Below are positions 23,395-34,960 of a stretch of 64,000 nucleotides of DNA, piece by piece; position 1 is the stretch's first letter, and each line of letters opens with the position of its first letter. Location of the stretch: the NCBI GenBank assembly GCA_949825065.1, contig OX463862.1:17333246-17397245 (forward strand), written 5' to 3'. The position numbers and the translations under genes are program-made. The DNA comes from Odontocerum albicorne (lineage: Eukaryota; Arthropoda; Insecta; Trichoptera; Odontoceridae). Under the pieces are notes generated by a model. It was not told the origin of the DNA, made no database searches, and saw nothing but the letters and a program-made list of their open reading frames with translations.

Positions 23395-23695
23395 TGGAAG
23401 GTAATAAGTTAGTTCAGACATGTCGAGAGAATAAATGACGAAAGAATGACTAAGCGAGTGTAAAACTCAGATGTGCAAGATATGAGTAAGAAGATATAGG
23501 ACCAAAGAAACGTAGCTGGATTCAGTGGATCGATTTTGCTAGAAGGGCAAGTAACAAGTAATTAATGATAGAAGATTGTGTGTGACGAGATGTATAAATA
23601 TGGAGGAGGGGAAAGCTGTGTGCTTGGATAGAAAAGTATGGATATCTATTTTCTCAGTCTACCCCACGACGTACACGGCGTAATTATATGTTTAT
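23395..23695 (+). pseudogene. RTE-B LINE, C-terminal fragment
   Basis: Reads RHVERINDERMTKRVY, a damaged GPKKRSWIQWIDFARR block, then GKLCAWIEKYGYLFSQSTP. These correspond to the FGHVERM, GRPRxxWxxQV and SVxSxYPxGK blocks of RTE-B. Several stops. Confidence 0.65.
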
Positions 23696-23724
23696 ATTGT
23701 ATTACATTATATTTTTTGTAATTT

Positions 23725-23966
23725 GTTTCTATAAAATTCCGTTTATTCCATTTTTTATAATGGTATAACCCTACCGGTTTCAAGGCTTTCACCTCATCAT
23801 CAGAGGAGCACAAATAAGAAGTCTTGTTTGTGCTCCTCTGATGATGGGGTAAGATACTAGAAACCGGTAGGGTTATACCATTACAAAAAAGTGGAATAAA
23901 CAGTGTTCGATAAAACAAATTACAATGTCTTTAAATCTCAACAATGTTAATGCCTTAACTATAAAT
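23725..23966. mobile_element. PLE-H foldback, copy 2
   Basis: Inverted arms of about 90 bases meet near 23820. Both arms carry CTGATGATG, GAAACCGGTAGGGTTATACC and GGAATAAACAGTG-type sequence. The right end ATGTTAATGCCTTAACTATAA is the inverse of the left end of copy 1 (4813-4835), so the whole unit is inverted relative to copy 1. The loop is much shorter than in copy 1. The left arm keeps the hairpin GAGGTGAAAGCCTT. Confidence 0.6.
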
Positions 23967-24007
23967 AACACAAAAAAAGTATTTTATTGTATCATATTAC
24001 TTTTTCG

Positions 24008-24302
24008 CTGTATACAGTACAACTAGTGGTCTAATTTTCAAATGATAATTTCTTCCAACCAACCAGACAGATCTATAGACGACCTTTGTGTCCTAGTTAG
24101 TTAGACGCCCTTTAATGGACTCAGGGCCGTTACGGGTTAGATTCCTGTTTTCACCTGTTTTTCTAAAAGTCAGAATGTAAACCTTTTTTTTTTGGTTATT
24201 ACTAGAAGTGTGGTTCACATATTTCTGGTTGGTTGGAATAGATTGAAACATAGCAATTAAACTGCCAGGTTTAACTGTACACAATAAAGTGTAATTCAAT
24301 TC
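24008..24302 (+). mobile_element. SINE-D with an inverted tail fragment upstream
   Basis: 24079-24302 is a plus copy: GACCTTTGTGTCCTAGTTAG (box A region), GTTACGGGTTAGATTCCTG (box B region), then CATATTTCTGGTTGGTTGGA and ACTGCCAGG. Directly before it, 24008-24068 is a minus SINE-D tail ending TTCCAACCAACCAGAC. This may be the remnant of an older SINE into which the plus copy inserted. Confidence 0.65.
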
Positions 24303-24780
24303 GATTTAAAGATATTAATAGGTAAAATTATCGGTAATCAAACTGAAAACAACCAAAACCACTCGAAATATTCAGATTTACAGACTTTGACACTTTATTA
24401 TAAAACTTAAAATGTAATTTTTATAAATTACAAAGACTAATAACGTGACCAAATATTTAACAAAAACAACAAAGAAATGGAAAAGTATCATTAAGATTTT
24501 TATAATATTAAAAAAAAAACATCCCACTACCCTTTCTCTATCATGCTTTGATATATATCGGAGACTGGCTTACCGACTAAATAGGAATTCCTGTTTTAAG
24601 TCGACCAACTTATCGCACGTGTCAATTGGTGCACGTGTCAACACGTGTCAATACCCTGGTCACTAAAAAGAACATTAAAAATAAAACAAACGAGATTTAT
24701 ACTTTTTAAGCTTTAAATTGTCATTTAAAAAATGTTTGACTATACTGACTCATATAATTGCATAATGACTTGAATTTGAT

Positions 24781-25312
24781 GGCACAAATCATCGTAGTTT
24801 GGGTGGATTTTGCCTATTAATAAAATGGCACAAATCATCATAGTTTGGATGGATTGCCTATTCATAAAATGGCACAAAACATCCTAGTTTGGATGGATTG
24901 CATATTAATAAAATGGCACAAATCATCATAGTTTGGATGGATTTTGCCTATTAATAAAATGGCACAAATCATCATAGTTTGGATGGATTGCCTATTCATA
25001 AAATGGCACAAAACATCATAGTTTAGATGGATTGCATATTAATAAAATGGCACAAACCATCATAGTTTGGATGGATTGCATATTAATAAAATGGCACAAA
25101 TCATCATAGTTTGGATGGATTGCATATTAATAAAATGGCACAAATCATCATAGTTTGGATGGATTGCATATTAATAAAATGGCACAAACCATCATAGTTT
25201 GGATGGATTGCATATTAATAAAATGGCACAAATCATCATAGTTTGGATGGATTGCCTATTAATAAAATGGCACAAATCATCATAGTTTGGATGGATTGCA
25301 TATTAATAAAAA
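24781..25312. repeat. 44/46-bp tandem array, twelve units, higher-order start
   Basis: Unit GGCACAAATCATCATAGTTT plus GGATGGATTGCATATTAATAAAAT. Units start at 24781, 24827, 24871, 24915, 24961, 25005 and every 44 bases to 25269. The first six form two trimers with lengths 46-44-44. The last six are nearly uniform 44-mers. Confidence 0.95.
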
Positions 25313-27490
25313 TAAAAGAAAGGTTTACCCCTGTTTCTAATTTCAAGAACAAAAAAATAATAACAATAATATAAACAAGTGACAAACAAAATACTACTAC
25401 ACTCAAAATAGGTATATGATGCATAAACATTAAGGTCCGAATTCATAGACCGACATTAACACTAAATACTAAATCTTATTTTTTTAAGAAATTAGTATTC
25501 AAATATGAATTTCATACAAATTTGTCGTAGCTCCCTTTAATAAGGAAGTCACAGTCACGTATTTTCATAACCACACTTTAAAATTTAGCGCGTATGAGGT
25601 CCGGTATGATTTTAGAAACGAATCACGAAATTTTAAGGCTAGAAATGAATAATACAAATGAATATTTAGGTTGGATTATGAATTCCAGCTTAAGACACTT
25701 AAACATTTTAACGTAGAAGTTTAATGTAAAAAATATAATCACTAGTTAATAATAACTTTCTTATCGAGCCGTCGTAAGTGTGTCGATGTAAAGCTTATGT
25801 GAATCTGCGTTAAAAAGGTTCTATGAAATGAACACACCTTGGCACTGATGTAAATCTTTACAATAAAGGTGCTCACGGCTATATTCCAAGACAATGTTGT
25901 TGGCAAAGGTATTGAATAGTCTCAGAAATATCTTAAATGGAGTAAAGTGAAAAAAACCTCGACATCGACCTTCGAAGCTTAGTTGATAAGATGCTGAACT
26001 TTCATCCGGGAGTTTCAGGTTGGATTTCTGATAAAATCTAAAATAATGAATAAAAATGAAGAGAATTAGCCTGGTAGCTATATTCTCACGTAATATACAT
26101 GATGTAATGTATCTCTACCAATGCTTATCTTATCGTATACAATAAATATTAAGTAATCACCGAAACCAATGTTATCTTATCGGTGTTCTTATCCACATTC
26201 AAATAAATATTATAAGTTATCGTGCTAACCAATGTCAAGCTTATCGATGTCAACCATATCTCTGTACTATGTAATCTCTAGAACCTATAAATATTAGTGT
26301 TATCACATGTATGTCAACCTAACTCAATGTATTATGTTTAAATTTATGATCTAGTTGGCGGTTATCTATCCTAATTCAATCAAGATTTGGTATCACTAAA
26401 TGGAAGAAACTGCGAACGACATAAATCGCCGGATATCGATTTGACCTTAAGGGCAAAGATAACATACCCGACATTCCTTTCTAATCTGTTGAGGGGTCGC
26501 GCGTATGATTATCTTTGCCTTAAATAGGACGTCATATCTGAGGCAGCATCATTATTCTAAAAGCCACTAAGGTATTAACATCATCGTTATTATAATACTG
26601 TTAATATTATACTTCAATGTAATTCAACCTTCATACAAATAAAACTACGCGGTTGAAATTCTAAAAGTGTTTTCGTTGCTAAAGGCCATAACAATGATGA
26701 GAAGTTTAAAAAATATAGCAGTTCTATTGTACAGTTCAATCCCATCACTATCCACGAATGTTGTGGGGAACAAAACAATTCCCATTCTCTCTCGATCAAA
26801 ATAAGTTCACTATAAGATTGAAATATTCTTTATTTTTATGAGCGTGACGTCACATAAAGCGGCTAAGAGCTTGGAGTTCACAGTCCAGCAGTTGCTAGAA
26901 ATTTCACAGAAAACTTCGATTGCAGCAAAACTATCATTTGACGCCACCAGATCGGAGTAGCCAAACGGTCCAAAGATGATCCGATGTAAAGCTGAGTGGA
27001 GATCTTTTCGGAAAATATTGGCATAACTATCATTACTGTAAGTGATCTGCGAATTGATCCAGATGACTGTAATAATTACAACAGGGGAAGGATCATAATT
27101 AAATATTAAAAAAAATGCAATTTAAGCTACTATAGCCAGACAGAAATAGGGTGGTCCAATAGCTTGGATACACCCACGAGAGCCGAGACGCGCGCAGGGA
27201 AAAAAAATAATGTCTGGCTTCCCATGGATAATATCGACTATTGGTGTTGACAACTGAGGCTAAAACATGCTTTAAAAATCACGCGATGGGTCATTACTGG
27301 CAAGGGGTGAAGGCGGACGCCCCCTTTTCTCGCGGGTTAACCCTTATTGACAAAAGTACTCGCGGTGCGACGCTGGACCTCAAGATCCAAGAGAGTGTGC
27401 CCTGTTAAGAACAAAAATCCTTTTGTACATTAGTTGATACTTCAGTTATTTTGTCATATACTTTAGTTATTTTGTCATATTCCGCGTAAG
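25313..27490. other. Mostly unassigned; SINE-D head and inverted repeat inside
   Basis: 25962-26040 resembles a plus SINE-D head (TCGACCTTCGAAGCTTAGTT, then AGTTTCAGGTTGGATTTC). 26118-26250 shows two to three loose copies of an ACCAATG...TTATC...AATAAATATTA segment. 26446-26535 is an inverted repeat, TTAAGGGCAAAGATAACATA with its partner around TTATCTTTGCCTTAA. 27140-27420 is GC-richer but matches nothing else here. No gene is supported. Confidence 0.4.
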
Positions 27491-27494
27491 GAGG

Positions 27495-27640
27495 GTATGA
27501 AGAAACTCATAGTTACAGGCAATGCGGAGGGTCACAGGAGCAGAGGTAGAAAATCTATGTACACGTACGATCAGGTAAAGAGTGTTAAGTCCCTGTTTTT
27601 GTCACAGACTCCTCGGACAGCGGGATGCTGAGAGAACTGG
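27495..27640 (+). pseudogene. LINE C-terminal fragment
   Basis: RRVMKKLIVTGNAEGHRSRG followed by RKSMYTYDQVK resembles the variable-G-x-v-EG-x-R-x-RGR block near the end of RTE-type polyproteins. Short, with nothing recognisable on either side. Confidence 0.4.
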
Positions 27641-27644
27641 AGAA

Positions 27645-28660
27645 AAATGTGCAAAAACTATAGCAGAATCAGTGTGTCACGTTTCTCAGGATTGATGTCA
27701 AGACGGAGAAGTAACATGTTACTACCCCCCTTCTCTCACACATGTATAAAAAGGACATGGAAAGAACTGATGTGTCTCTCCCTGTCATTCATTACATTAC
27801 ATTTTATAAAAAAAACAGGAAAACTGATAACTTTCTGAAAATTTTACAATATTAACAGACACAAAGGATTCCACTTCAAACCAGAATGCTACTCCATAGT
27901 CAAATTGAAGAGACAACTAAATGAAAATAAACAACAACTTCAACATTTGTGGAAGACGGACCCTTGTTACTGGTGCGACCCGAGACGGACTCGTGCGTCA
28001 CGTTACGGTGAAGACTTTGTTACTCGTATATACCAAATCGTATCCGACGCGCATACACTTATGATGAATTTGACTATAAACACTCCCTGAATATGTGAAC
28101 AGCAACGCCATAAGCCAAACTAAGCGGTGCAACACTTAAAATAATCTTATACAACTGACACTAACAGCTTAGTGAATATACGAGGTTTATCGACAAGAAC
28201 CTTACTCTTGAGATAAAATGCTTTTCTTTAGAAAAGCGTAACAAAAAAAAACTAAATGCTTTTGACAGTTCTGTAATATACAAGTTGAACAGTAACAAGA
28301 AAAACATAACATCAATTATTTAATGCATAACATCCATGGCATCTTATCCGGTCTCTATGGTTTCACCAAGAAAAGCATAGAGAAAAAAGTTGCATTACCT
28401 CAAAACGGTCATCTTCGACAACTAATGAGAGGCTCTTACGAAGTTTCTTACATAAATTAACTGACTTTTTATGCCTCTATATAGCGCCAATATCAAAACA
28501 TCTTTCTCGAGCACATTTCAAAGGTAGAAAACGCCGGATAGTGTGACCGCTCTTTGATCGATTAACTATCGATAAGTGATCAGTTTCCAGGAAGTATCGT
28601 AGAGTAATTAAAGTGACCATAAAATCAAATTTATTCAGTACAGTCTTGATTTTAAGCCAT
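27645..28660. other. Unassigned DNA
   Basis: Short frames such as 27905-28090 lack recognisable motifs. No repeats seen. Confidence 0.4.
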
Positions 28661-28664
28661 TCAT

Positions 28665-28940
28665 TTGTCTGACACTTTATTAATATTTGTATTCATTTCC
28701 AGTCCTACAGCCCAGTATTGGTCTTGGCTGCTAGCAGGATCGTTTATCACCTATCTTTCTCAGCAGTATTCCTTCTATAATCGGTTATACCCAGTATGTG
28801 GTAATTTCTCTGTTACATCGTCCAGCCATCTCTGCTTTGGTCTACTCGCTGTGTTACCCATCAGATCACTGAATAAATCTTTCCTCGTAGGGTCAATACC
28901 CTGCATGCGTTATAAGTGCCCAAGCTAGCGCAGTATAGCG
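28665..28940 (-). pseudogene. LINE C-terminal fragment
   Basis: The minus strand gives LGHL, RMQGIDPTRKDLFSDLMGN, ASRPKQRWLDDVTE and VINDPASSQDQYWAV. This fits the GHVxRM, GxRxRGRPxxRWxDDV and terminal AKxxxG blocks of RTE-like elements. Stops interrupt it. The plus-strand frame 28665-28928 is its shadow. Confidence 0.6.
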
Positions 28941-29059
28941 ATTCTTCCGTTGTATATATTTATATCAAACCTAAGACAATACGATCATGTCACATCTTTC
29001 CGTACATCCTCAAACTGATTGAAGATGAGAAACTGTAAAAATACTCACGAATTGTCACC

Positions 29060-29365
29060 TTTAAAATAACGTTCTTAACTGTCACGTCACCCTTACATAT
29101 CTCGTCAAATATGTTCAACGACTTTCTGATTACGGAACATTCTTAACTGTCACGTCACCCCTACATATCTCGTCAAAAAATTTCAACGACTTTTCGATCA
29201 CGGACTCGCGTTACGCCCTAGTAGGGATTGCCGTATAGCTTTTCCAGTTCACATGTCTTCATTTTCAATGTCATATTTTAATGTACATGTTTTTAGAATC
29301 AAGAACCACCTTCCAGCTGATAAAACTCGTGCTATCGTTCGCTTTAAAAAGTTAACTAGAAAATA
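29060..29365 (+). pseudogene. LINE-C C-terminus with an internal duplication
   Basis: Matches the LINE-C end (ILNCxVxPxYLxxKFQxLSxHG). About 75 bases are present twice: TTCTTAACTGTCACGTCACC occurs near 29070 and 29150, each followed by TACATATCTCGTCAAA and a TTCAACGACTTT block. The downstream FALKS/RFKKLTRK-like end is still visible near 29340-29360. Confidence 0.6.
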
Positions 29366-29654
29366 AAGTCTCAAAGTGACATCCGTATATGACAAACTGA
29401 GGGAGACCAGATTGTGGATGGTACGGGGACATCGCTAAAAAATCAAAGTGTATGTTGATCGATCGTTGCTTAGGCTAAAGATTAATTTATTTCAATGTCT
29501 CACAACACATGTTTACAGCAGGAGGTAACATATTTCACCACAACATTCGCCTCAATCAGTTCTTGTCCAGAGCATGTAGTCCCAATGTTCGGACAAACTA
29601 GCTTGTTTTATACCTATATAGCCCCACAATCACATTCTACTCACAAACACCACA

Positions 29655-29830
29655 CTCCACTTAAAGTCGAATGTGTTACTATCACAAATCGAAAGATCTA
29701 TAAACCTTTCTTCGTAGTTCATATATTCCCTTGGTAAGTTTTCAGCGGCTACCAAAAAGGTGTAACTTCACTTTCCTATCCTTAAACTCAACTTTTTTTA
29801 TAATATTTTGCTCTCTAAACGGCGTTTAAA
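29655..29830. repeat. Dispersed repeat shared with 57965-58165
   Basis: GTTACTATCACAAATCGAAA, GTAGTTC and TTCCTATCCTTAAACTCAAC recur at 57985-58155 in the same order. Both loci have an open frame with TITxRKIYKxFFVV across the match. 29810-29830 holds an inverted single 38-bp-type unit (GCTCTCTAAACGGCG). Confidence 0.5.
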
Positions 29831-30027
29831 AAACATTTTATTTTATTATTATAACTTTAATTCAAGAAACCACACTTCTGCATTTTACATTTGCTTCTAG
29901 TTACCCCAACTCGGAGTCTATTCAAGGCTCTCTATGTAGGTCTCCAGGTGTCATTTTTTCCGATAGTTGCATCCAGCAGTCAGGTGTTTTTTCTTTCCTC
30001 CTCAGGAAACGCGCTTTATCCCGAGAT

Positions 30028-30190
30028 TAACAGGAATAGACGTAGAGGTCGTTCAAAGAAAATATAGATGGATGGTATGGCGGAGGACATCTTGACTCTG
30101 AGAGTGACGAATGATCTTGTTCACAATATGTCAATCTGGAGAGAGAACATTTGAAAAGCCATATTGTGAGATGGAGCTAGGAGGAAGAAG
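30028..30190 (+). pseudogene. RTE-type LINE C-terminus
   Basis: NRRRGRSKKIWMDGMAEDIL followed by TLRVTNDLVHN and IWRENI is the GRPKKRWxDxxxEDxxxL and DRxxWRxxI end of an RTE-type polyprotein, a different lineage from RTE-B next to it. Confidence 0.6.
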
Positions 30191-30284
30191 ATGAATTTTT
30201 CAAAATGATAAATCTATATTGTTATTTTATTTGGAAAATCTGGTTACCCTAAATTAAATTTTTCGATATTTAAGAACGCAAGTG

Positions 30285-30445
30285 TAGAAATTCAAAGAAA
30301 TTATAGGAGTTGTATTAGAAGTTGCACGGGTTTAAAAGATGCCAAAATATGTGTGTCGAGATTGGAACGTTTGGCACTCTATCCTCTCTCACTACCTATT
30401 CAGGGAGATGGCGTGATGGTTAATATGTATGTGTATGTAAAAAAT
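30285..30445 (+). pseudogene. RTE-B LINE, last codons
   Basis: IRSCTGLKDAKICVSRLERL followed by ALYPLSLPIQGDGVM corresponds to the DVEEAKxxCQDRxxWRSVxSAYPxGKxxDGV terminus. Ends near a TATGTATGTGTATG stretch seen at other RTE-B ends. Confidence 0.55.
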
Positions 30446-31454
30446 TCAACAAAATACACATTATAGTCCCATTTATTTTTCTCAGTGCAAGGCATTTTTA
30501 CAATATTTATTTAGCTTCTTCCATTTTTTTCAACGAAGTCAGTGTATTCCACCAAAAACTGAATCCTATAAGGCATTAATAATTAACATTTGATAGGTCG
30601 GATAAGATTGATGTCGGACTTAAATCAGTAATGTTAGTGACTTGAAAAATTGCGACTTTTATGGTGCTTTCAGAAATACATACCATAGACAATATTGCTT
30701 TTGCTAGAATGGAGGTTAGTGGTTGTCTTTGTAAAAGCATCGGTCGACAATCTATGGTTAATAATGTTAATTCTCAAAATAATAATTTAACCTCAAAATT
30801 GTATCTCAAAATATTGGTATGTTATTAAAATAATACGTATATACTCGTATATTAAAAAAATAACCAACGGTGTGCACCTTACAACAATATAAAAAAAAAT
30901 ACATGTAGTGAGTGCTTTTTTATAATAATTACAAATAAAAATAATACTAGAATAAAACAAAAATTATAACTAACACAACTAAATAAAAAGACAATAAAAC
31001 AATTCAAATAATATATGTATAAGCGAGTACACAAGTCAAAATGTTTAAAAAAATATTTTACAAAATACACTGTTGATTATACGATACGGGGCCGTCTTAA
31101 GACAGGCCGCCCGCATCTCACCATACCGAGCGAAGATATATATTAACGATAATATATAATCAAAATGATGATGTATGGTATAATCAAAATTGTGAATAAT
31201 CAAAATACTTATAATAAATGTGTTAAACAACATTTAAATAACTAAATAAAACATTGTTTATTATTATGTTTCAACTTACACACTTTAGCTACAAAATTAT
31301 TATCCTTAACTTTGAATCAAACAAATCATTTACTTTAGTTCTTATATTTAGTTCACCTTTCCATTCAAACGAGTTTCAATTGTTTACTTCAAACTAATTG
31401 AATTTTAAAAGAACTTGGAAAAGTTTTGAAATTATGAGAGGTTCCATGATAAGG

Positions 31455-31545
31455 TAGAACGAATGATCGGTGTTCGCTCCCCACGACTGTGGAATAACTT
31501 CCAAAAGCTATCAAATGTGTGCAATTGTAAAAAGATTACAATACA
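31455..31545 (+). pseudogene. LINE terminal fragment (CR1/Jockey-like)
   Basis: SVFAPRLWNNFQKLSN fits the APRLWNxLPxxLR motif that closes CR1/Jockey-type polyproteins. Very short. The rest of 30450-32085 is AT-rich and unassigned. Confidence 0.4.
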
Positions 31546-32089
31546 TCACTCAGAATACCCTTTCATTCTAATTTTCCTTCGTTTCCCTCTTTTATCCTTC
31601 AACAAAATCGTTTCCTTGACTTCTACCAATATTGTTTAGAGACTGTTACTGATTGTTTTCTTTTATTGAATATAAAAGAAAAATTGTTTGTAAATCGGTC
31701 GCGAATTTAAACAATTAAGTGCATCGTTTTTAAACCTGTGGGGAGCAACTCCCAGGGGTCGCGATATAATATGAGATGAGATTTGACAGAACAGTTAAGC
31801 TGCCCTTTTAATGACGTAAAATATTATAGTAGATATCGTTAACTGATAAAGCTTATCGTTTTTGTGCAACTACAACATTTGTGCGGCCATGTTCGCAAAT
31901 GTCAACAAAAAATAGGTTTTTGCAGGAGGGTCGCGATGTCTTAATTTTATTTTTTTATCTTTTGGGGAAGGGGAGTCGAGAGACTAAAACGGTCGATAAA
32001 CAATGGTTTATTATATCCAAGATGAACTAACTGGTATGAAATTTCTGTATTGCAATAAATACTATCTAAAACTGTATATGGTATATAAA

Positions 32090-32656
32090 ATAACTGTCTC
32101 GCCTTAACTGTCCCGCCGCACCCTCTTATCTCGCCGAAAATTTTCAGCTTCTTTCCAATCATGGATTAGCGCTACGCTCAAACAGAGATTGTTTATTGGC
32201 CTTTCCAGTTCACCGCTCCTCTTTCTTTACGTCGTCCTTTACTGTCCATGCAGTGAGACTCTGGAATCAGTTACAAACCAATATAAGACTCGCTCCGTCC
32301 TTGGCATGCTTTAAGAAGCGACTGAAAAAACTCTAAATTTGTAGTCAGTAAAATAACGTGTTTCATTCCTGATTTTTCTTTTCCTTTCCTCTCCACCATC
32401 CCTTCCTTTCCTTTTGATTGATGATATCTCACTTTATATGAAAAATAATGTTCGGGTGATTGTTCGTCTTTGTGGGGTTCGTGGGCATGTGCTCACGTAT
32501 GTGTTTATGGATTTCGTGGGGATGGATAGTCATTTGAATAATTTATGCGACCATGTAACTTGCTTCATTTACTTTTGTCTGGTTGGTTGGAAGAGATTGC
32601 CGCCTGGCAATAAGCCCGCCAGATTGTATTGCAATTGCAATAAAAGTGTTAAATAA
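32090..32656 (+). mobile_element. LINE-C 3' end, copy at 32 kb
   Basis: Very similar to 47180-47745: the C-terminal YAVRLWNQL-type block, a 3' UTR with TGTTCGGGTGATTGTTCGTC, and the tail CTGGTTGGTTGGAAGAGATT, GCCGCCTGGCAATAAGCCCG, CCAGATTGTATTGCAA and AATAAAATAA. The coding part has a premature stop (CTCTAA) one codon block earlier than at 47 kb. 5'-truncated. Confidence 0.8.
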
Positions 32657-32671
32657 AATAATGAAATATCC

Positions 32672-32788
32672 TTATATACCCAAATACTAGGCGAAAATAA
32701 TACCTGTGTTATTCAAAGGAGTAGCACAGTGCTGGAATTGAGCCGGCGACCTTCTGCATATAAGTCCACCGTTCGACCATGCACCTAA
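32672..32788 (-). mobile_element. Element-E, head
   Basis: Minus-strand match to 40735-40850: ATACTAGGCGAAAATAATAC, GAGTAGCACAGTGCTGGAAT and CCGGCGACCTTCTGCATATA. It carries the box-B-like GCCGGTTCGAAC region in decayed form. 32790-33447 has only AT-rich unassigned DNA. Confidence 0.65.
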
Positions 32789-33447
32789 TTATCATTCATT
32801 AAATTTCTTAACTCTTCAAGTAAAAAAAAAACCCTTTTAATATCCAAAATTACCGACCACTGTTCAGGTACTCGCATAAGGTATAATCCATCTGCAAGAT
32901 GCATCCGTTTCGCGATGACCTGCACATCGCGAACTTTCCGCCATTATTCTCCGGTGAAAGCGAGCTTTGCAATACTCACCGCTAAAGCTCGCTTCTCATT
33001 ATTTGCATTACGACCTTAGGATTTAAAAGTTTCAACTTATATGGTATAGTACTCGTATATTCGTGCTAGGCCGTCCACGTGATTATGCCGCCTTTGTGCG
33101 CAAACTGTATTTGTCGACCTCAGTAAAAAAGAATACGTTATTTTATCGTATTGTATGAACTGCGACGACCTCTGTAGCCTTGTTAATATAATAAATTATA
33201 TATTTTCTGAAATGTAGATGTCGCATATTGACAAATGTTTCTTAAGAAAGTATTTTGAGCTTTCTTAGTAATTGGCTAGTTGTTTCGGCCTTGAATTTCT
33301 AAGTTATTAGTTTTTATTTCTTGTAAGTCTATATATTATATTTTTCTTTAAGCTTTGTACGTTATAAGGGCTAACCTGTACATGTATGCTTAAAAAATAA
33401 ATAAATCTGAGGGTTGCGATTTTAACAATTTTTTTTAAAACCCCCTT

Positions 33448-33560
33448 TTGTTTAACACCTTTTTGGTTGGTTGGAAAAGATTTCCACATAACAATACATC
33501 CCTTAAATCTGACGGGTTTATTGTTATATACGCAACGAACGTGTATTACAATACAATTAC
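33448..33560 (+). mobile_element. SINE-D 3' tail
   Basis: CACCTTTTTGGTTGGTTGGA, a TTTCCACATAACAATA segment and TCTGACGGGTTTATTGTTAT match the SINE-D tail. The head region upstream is too decayed to delimit. Confidence 0.5.
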
Positions 33561-33662
33561 ACAATACTTACCACACGACAAAATGCATATCTTGTGACAA
33601 TTTACTTGAACCTATCAGAAATATTTTGATAATAATGTACCGTATACAAAATGTGTAAATAA

Positions 33663-34282
33663 ACGTAGATGGAAAGCCGCTAGAACTTGTCCAGGAATAT
33701 GTGTATCTGGGCCAACATATTTCCTTTGTAGGTGGCATATCGGAGGAAATAGCACGAAGGACAAAACTAGCGTGGAGCTCATTTGGACGTTTGAACAACA
33801 TCTTCAAAAGTAATCTCCCAATATCCTTGAAGCGAAGGGCTAACAACCAGTGCATCCTTGCAGTACTTACGCATGGCTGCGAGACATGGACGCTCACAGT
33901 AAAGAACACATAAAAGCTCCAGACCGCACAAAGGGGCATGGAGAGATGCATGTTGGGATATACTAAAAGAGACCTTAAACGAAACACCTGGATAACAAAG
34001 GTAGAAGACGTTATAAAGGTGTGCAAAAGAATTAAGTGGCAATGGGCCGGACACGTAGCCAGAATGTCAGACTCACGGTGGGTATTCGAAATAATCTAAT
34101 GGTACCCAAGAAGCATAAAGAGACCCAGAAGAAGACCGAAGGTACGCTGGATAGATGAAATCAGGAAGCATGGTAGCATCACATGGCATCAACGAGCAAA
34201 AAACCGAACTATTTGGAGTCAACTTGGGGAGACCTTCATCCAGCAGTGGATCGACCCTGGTTGACAATGATGATGATGATAT
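33663..34282 (+). pseudogene. RTE-A LINE, C-terminal copy
   Basis: Matches RTE-A from the YLGQ motif to the end: [84 protein letters not shown] and a terminal GETFIQQWIDPG with TGA at 34262-34264. In-frame stops (for example after KNT and before WYPRS) and a frameshift kill it. It ends in a GAT trinucleotide tail, comparable to the TGATGG tail at 18.85 kb. The start at 33663 is a typical 5' truncation. Confidence 0.85.
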
Positions 34283-34301
34283 AAAATGTGTATCTGATGA
34301 T

Positions 34302-34480
34302 CTTCGTAGTCTAATTGGCAAGACACCTGTTTTTAAACCCAGAGGTTACGGGTTTGATTCCCGTTGGTACCCATTTTTTTTAACTTTCTGGTTTTCCCTT
34401 CTTTCTAGATGGTTGAAAGAAATTGTCAAATGGCAATAAACCCATCTAGTTATACTTCATATATGCAGTATGACTTGGTG
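34302..34480 (+). mobile_element. SINE-D
   Basis: ATCTTCGTAGTCTAATTGGC (box A region), GGTTACGGGTTTGATTCCCG (box B), TTGGTACCC, body and a diverged tail (AAATTGTCAAATGGCAATAA, ACCCATCTAGTTATAC). It sits just after the RTE-A tail. Confidence 0.75.
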
Positions 34481-34680
34481 GCTTATTAATATCGAATACT
34501 ACGAAAGATACATGATTTAAAACCTGCTGCTTGCTGGAGTGTGGAAACTGAGACCTAATGAAGAAACTCGAAAATATCAACAAGACAGTCAATCACTGAT
34601 GACAAGGGGTATTAGATCTTTGTGATAGACATGGAATAGGCCATGTTAGCGGATCTTTGTGAACTCACGGTCAACAAGGA

Positions 34681-34960
34681 TCATTATACAGGTACATTTT
34701 TCTATAATTTGCTCGGTGGGTTCCACAAAGGCTCCCTTTTATACACAGCTGTCATTAAAACTTTCGCCATCTTGTAAATTAACCAACACGTCTGTTCCCT
34801 AGGAGATTCACTCGATGACTAATCGTCATTCAACGTGGCGCGAAGCTTGCAGTGTGGCCACTGCGATAGTATGCGGTACGTTGGTTCGCTAGGATATTTC
34901 GCCTAGCTCGCAACATAGCTCTAAGCATCAAGCGAGGCTCCTTCCTGTGTGGCTACGGCC
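34681..34960 (-). mobile_element. PIF/Harbinger-like 5' end, copy 1 (PIF-I)
   Basis: The terminus reads GGCCGTAGCCACACAGGAAG on the minus strand, next to TAA, fitting the GGCC-start and 3-bp TWA target preference of PIF/Harbinger. About 190 bases in lies the start of a MADF frame. The other end was not found. Copy 2 at 55774 is on the opposite strand. Confidence 0.6.
34702..34770 (-). pseudogene. MADF-domain protein start, copy 1
   Basis: ATG at 34770 begins MAKVLMTAVYKREPLWNPPS KL and reaches TAG at 34704-34702 (codon 23). The LMxAVYxREPLWN segment is the first helix of a MADF (Myb/SANT-like) domain, a DNA-binding module encoded by the second ORF of many insect PIF/Harbinger elements. After the stop KNVPV continues the domain, then further stops. 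Confidence 0.7.

Noticed and set aside
24781..25312. CRISPR-like regular repeats
   Set aside because: Units are contiguous without unique spacers and the context is eukaryotic. The same holds for the arrays at 36.1, 49.8 and 59.3 kb.
27140..27420. GC-richer block as a possible promoter or LINE 5' UTR
   Set aside because: No repeat partner in this window and no motif that supports either reading.
33568..34054. Long minus-strand frames
   Set aside because: Shadows of the plus-strand RTE-A pseudogene.
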